From Paenibacillus phytohabitans (GTDB lineage: Bacteria > Bacillota > Bacilli > Paenibacillales > Paenibacillaceae): a DNA stretch of 64,000 nt. A model generated the notes under the pieces. It searched no databases, was not told the DNA's origin, and saw nothing but the letters and a program-made list of their open reading frames with translations. This document shows, piece after piece, positions 63,188-64,000 of this stretch. Positions within the stretch are counted from its first letter, which is position 1; each line of letters opens with the position of its first letter. The position numbers and the translations under genes were made by a program. The DNA lies in NCBI RefSeq assembly GCF_013141775.1, contig NZ_WHOB01000069.1, positions 62,001 to 126,000 on the forward strand, given 5' to 3'.

Positions 63188-63871
63188 ATGGGCTTTAGGG
63201 AAGAACATGAGCATTGGCTGGGCGAACATGTTAAACGAAGAAAGGGAGAACGCCTGGATGCACTAAAACGCGGTCATGGCTATGGTAACCGCTTGTTTAT
63301 CGAAGAGGTATGGTGGCCGCTGGCGGGACATTTTCAGGGACTACACCCGGAATATGAAGTTAAGGATGGGCGTGGCAGATCCTATTTTGTCGATGTACTA
63401 TGGGAGGTCGGAGCCTCGCGTATTGCATTTGAGATTATGGACTTTGGCTCACATGGCACGGACCGGAGCAAATACCGGATGGACCTGAACCGCGGGCTTT
63501 TCCTACAGTCACAGGAATGCATGCTGCTTTTTATATCGCTGGATGAGCTGAAAGAAAATCCGTCTTTCATTCTCTCCGCGCTGCGGAGCATTCTGTATCC
63601 ATATTTGTCGGCAGGAATGTCTGCACATAGAATCGCTGAGAGAACCTATTCTAAAATCGAATGTGATTTGATGCGGTCAGCCATCCGTCACCATCGTGTC
63701 CTTCGCCCGGCAGATGCCGCGAGAGAGCTGGAGCTGCACACGATGACGGTCATAAAATACTGCCGCAAGCTGGTGGATAAAGGAAAATTTCGCCCCGTGG
63801 CAAGAGGAGTATCTCAGCGGGTGATTTATTATGAGTATATGGGTTCGCTCCAAAGTCCAGATTTGGTCTGA
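63188..63871 (+). CDS. Protein with a possible nuclease-fold N-domain and a C-terminal HTH
   Basis: The 227-residue protein has an N-terminal half (about 1-120) with YFVDVLWEVGASRIAFEIMDFG. This resembles the D ... E-x-x core of PD-(D/E)XK folds, although the lysine is not clear. The C-terminal part (about 150-220) has a winged-helix look (LRPADAARELELHTMTVIKYCRKLVDKG). The combination suggests a DNA-binding protein; the function is unknown. GAGGG precedes ATG 63188. Confidence 0.55.
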   Translation: MGFREEHEHWLGEHVKRRKGERLDALKRGHGYGNRLFIEEVWWPLAGHFQGLHPEYEVKDGRGRSYFVDVLWEVGASRIAFEIMDFGSHGTDRSKYRMDLNRGLFLQSQECMLLFISLDELKENPSFILSALRSILYPYLSAGMSAHRIAERTYSKIECDLMRSAIRHHRVLRPADAARELELHTMTVIKYCRKLVDKGKFRPVARGVSQRVIYYEYMGSLQSPDLV

Positions 63872-63974
63872 AGAGTAATATGGCCCACGATACTTATGGT
63901 AAGCCAGACATTTAAAGAGGCTGGACGGTGAATTCGTGTAATTGTATGCGAAAAACCGAATACAATGTGCGGCT

Positions 63975-64000
63975 AGGAGGGTAAACGGGCCCAATGTATG
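63975..64000 (+). other. Possible start of a gene running off the window
   Basis: AGGAGGG (63975-63981) is followed after 12 bases by ATG (63994) close to the window end. Too little sequence remains to judge it. Confidence 0.25.

Overview
The window looks like chromosome of a Paenibacillus-type low-GC Gram-positive. The signs are strong AGGAGG ribosome sites, frequent TTG/GTG starts, LicT/BglP and Mrp loci, ECF sigma/DUF4179 anti-sigma pairs, meso-diaminopimelate dehydrogenase, lipobox lipoproteins and Fur 7-1-7 boxes. Gene density is normal. I found no rRNA, tRNA, CRISPR array, IS element or prophage. The species assignment is inference from gene content.

Layout. 0.2-0.5 kb: Fur-boxed HmoA/IsdG-like monooxygenase. 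0.8-6.3 kb: secreted beta-propeller-like proteins, a decayed SDR gene, and an ECF sigma/anti-sigma/lipoprotein operon. 6.5-9.2 kb: a secreted protein of unknown function, a divergent carbamoyltransferase and an L,D-transpeptidase. 9.7-13.4 kb: a three-gene XpaC-like/VWA/TelA operon. 13.7-14.9 kb: an EamA transporter behind a purine-riboswitch-like leader. 14.9-20.1 kb: response regulator, histidine kinase, ABC ATPase and FtsX permease. 20.2-24.8 kb: a beta-glucoside operon (licT-bglP-bglH) with cre site, sigma-A promoter and two LicT antiterminator/terminator pairs. 25-29.5 kb: a small membrane protein, a methyltransferase/cupin/cupin operon divergent from a Crp/Fnr regulator, and an MFS exporter. 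29.6-32.9 kb: a Fur-boxed siderophore-binding protein, a HesB-fold protein and a cre-controlled sugar-binding lipoprotein. 33-36.2 kb: a divergent SDR/TetR pair with twin operators and a frameshifted FAD oxidoreductase. 36.2-39.3 kb: a Fur-boxed siderophore ABC importer. 39.5-41.9 kb: an 806-residue protein joining an uncharacterised Asp-rich helical domain to a prenyl diphosphate synthase. 41.9-46 kb: a Fur-boxed alpha/beta hydrolase, ddh and gdhA. 46.3-52.9 kb: a USP-domain protein and the Mrp Na+/H+ antiporter operon with an A-B fusion. 53-57.5 kb: MFS permease, metallophosphoesterase, photolyase and MepB. 57.7-63.9 kb: beta-lactamase-family hydrolase, SecA2-like ATPase, DUF975 protein and a possible nuclease-fold/HTH protein.

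Themes. Iron runs through the window: four strong or good Fur boxes (91, 29585, 39363, 42818) and one variant (27103) precede a haem monooxygenase, two siderophore-binding proteins, an alpha/beta hydrolase and a cupin/methyltransferase operon. Carbon control is visible at the bgl operon and the sugar-binding lipoprotein. The least ordinary items are the prenyl synthase fusion, a ~190-bp dispersed intergenic repeat present in two inverted copies, two genes whose only well-placed start is ATT, and the riboswitch-like leader of the EamA gene.
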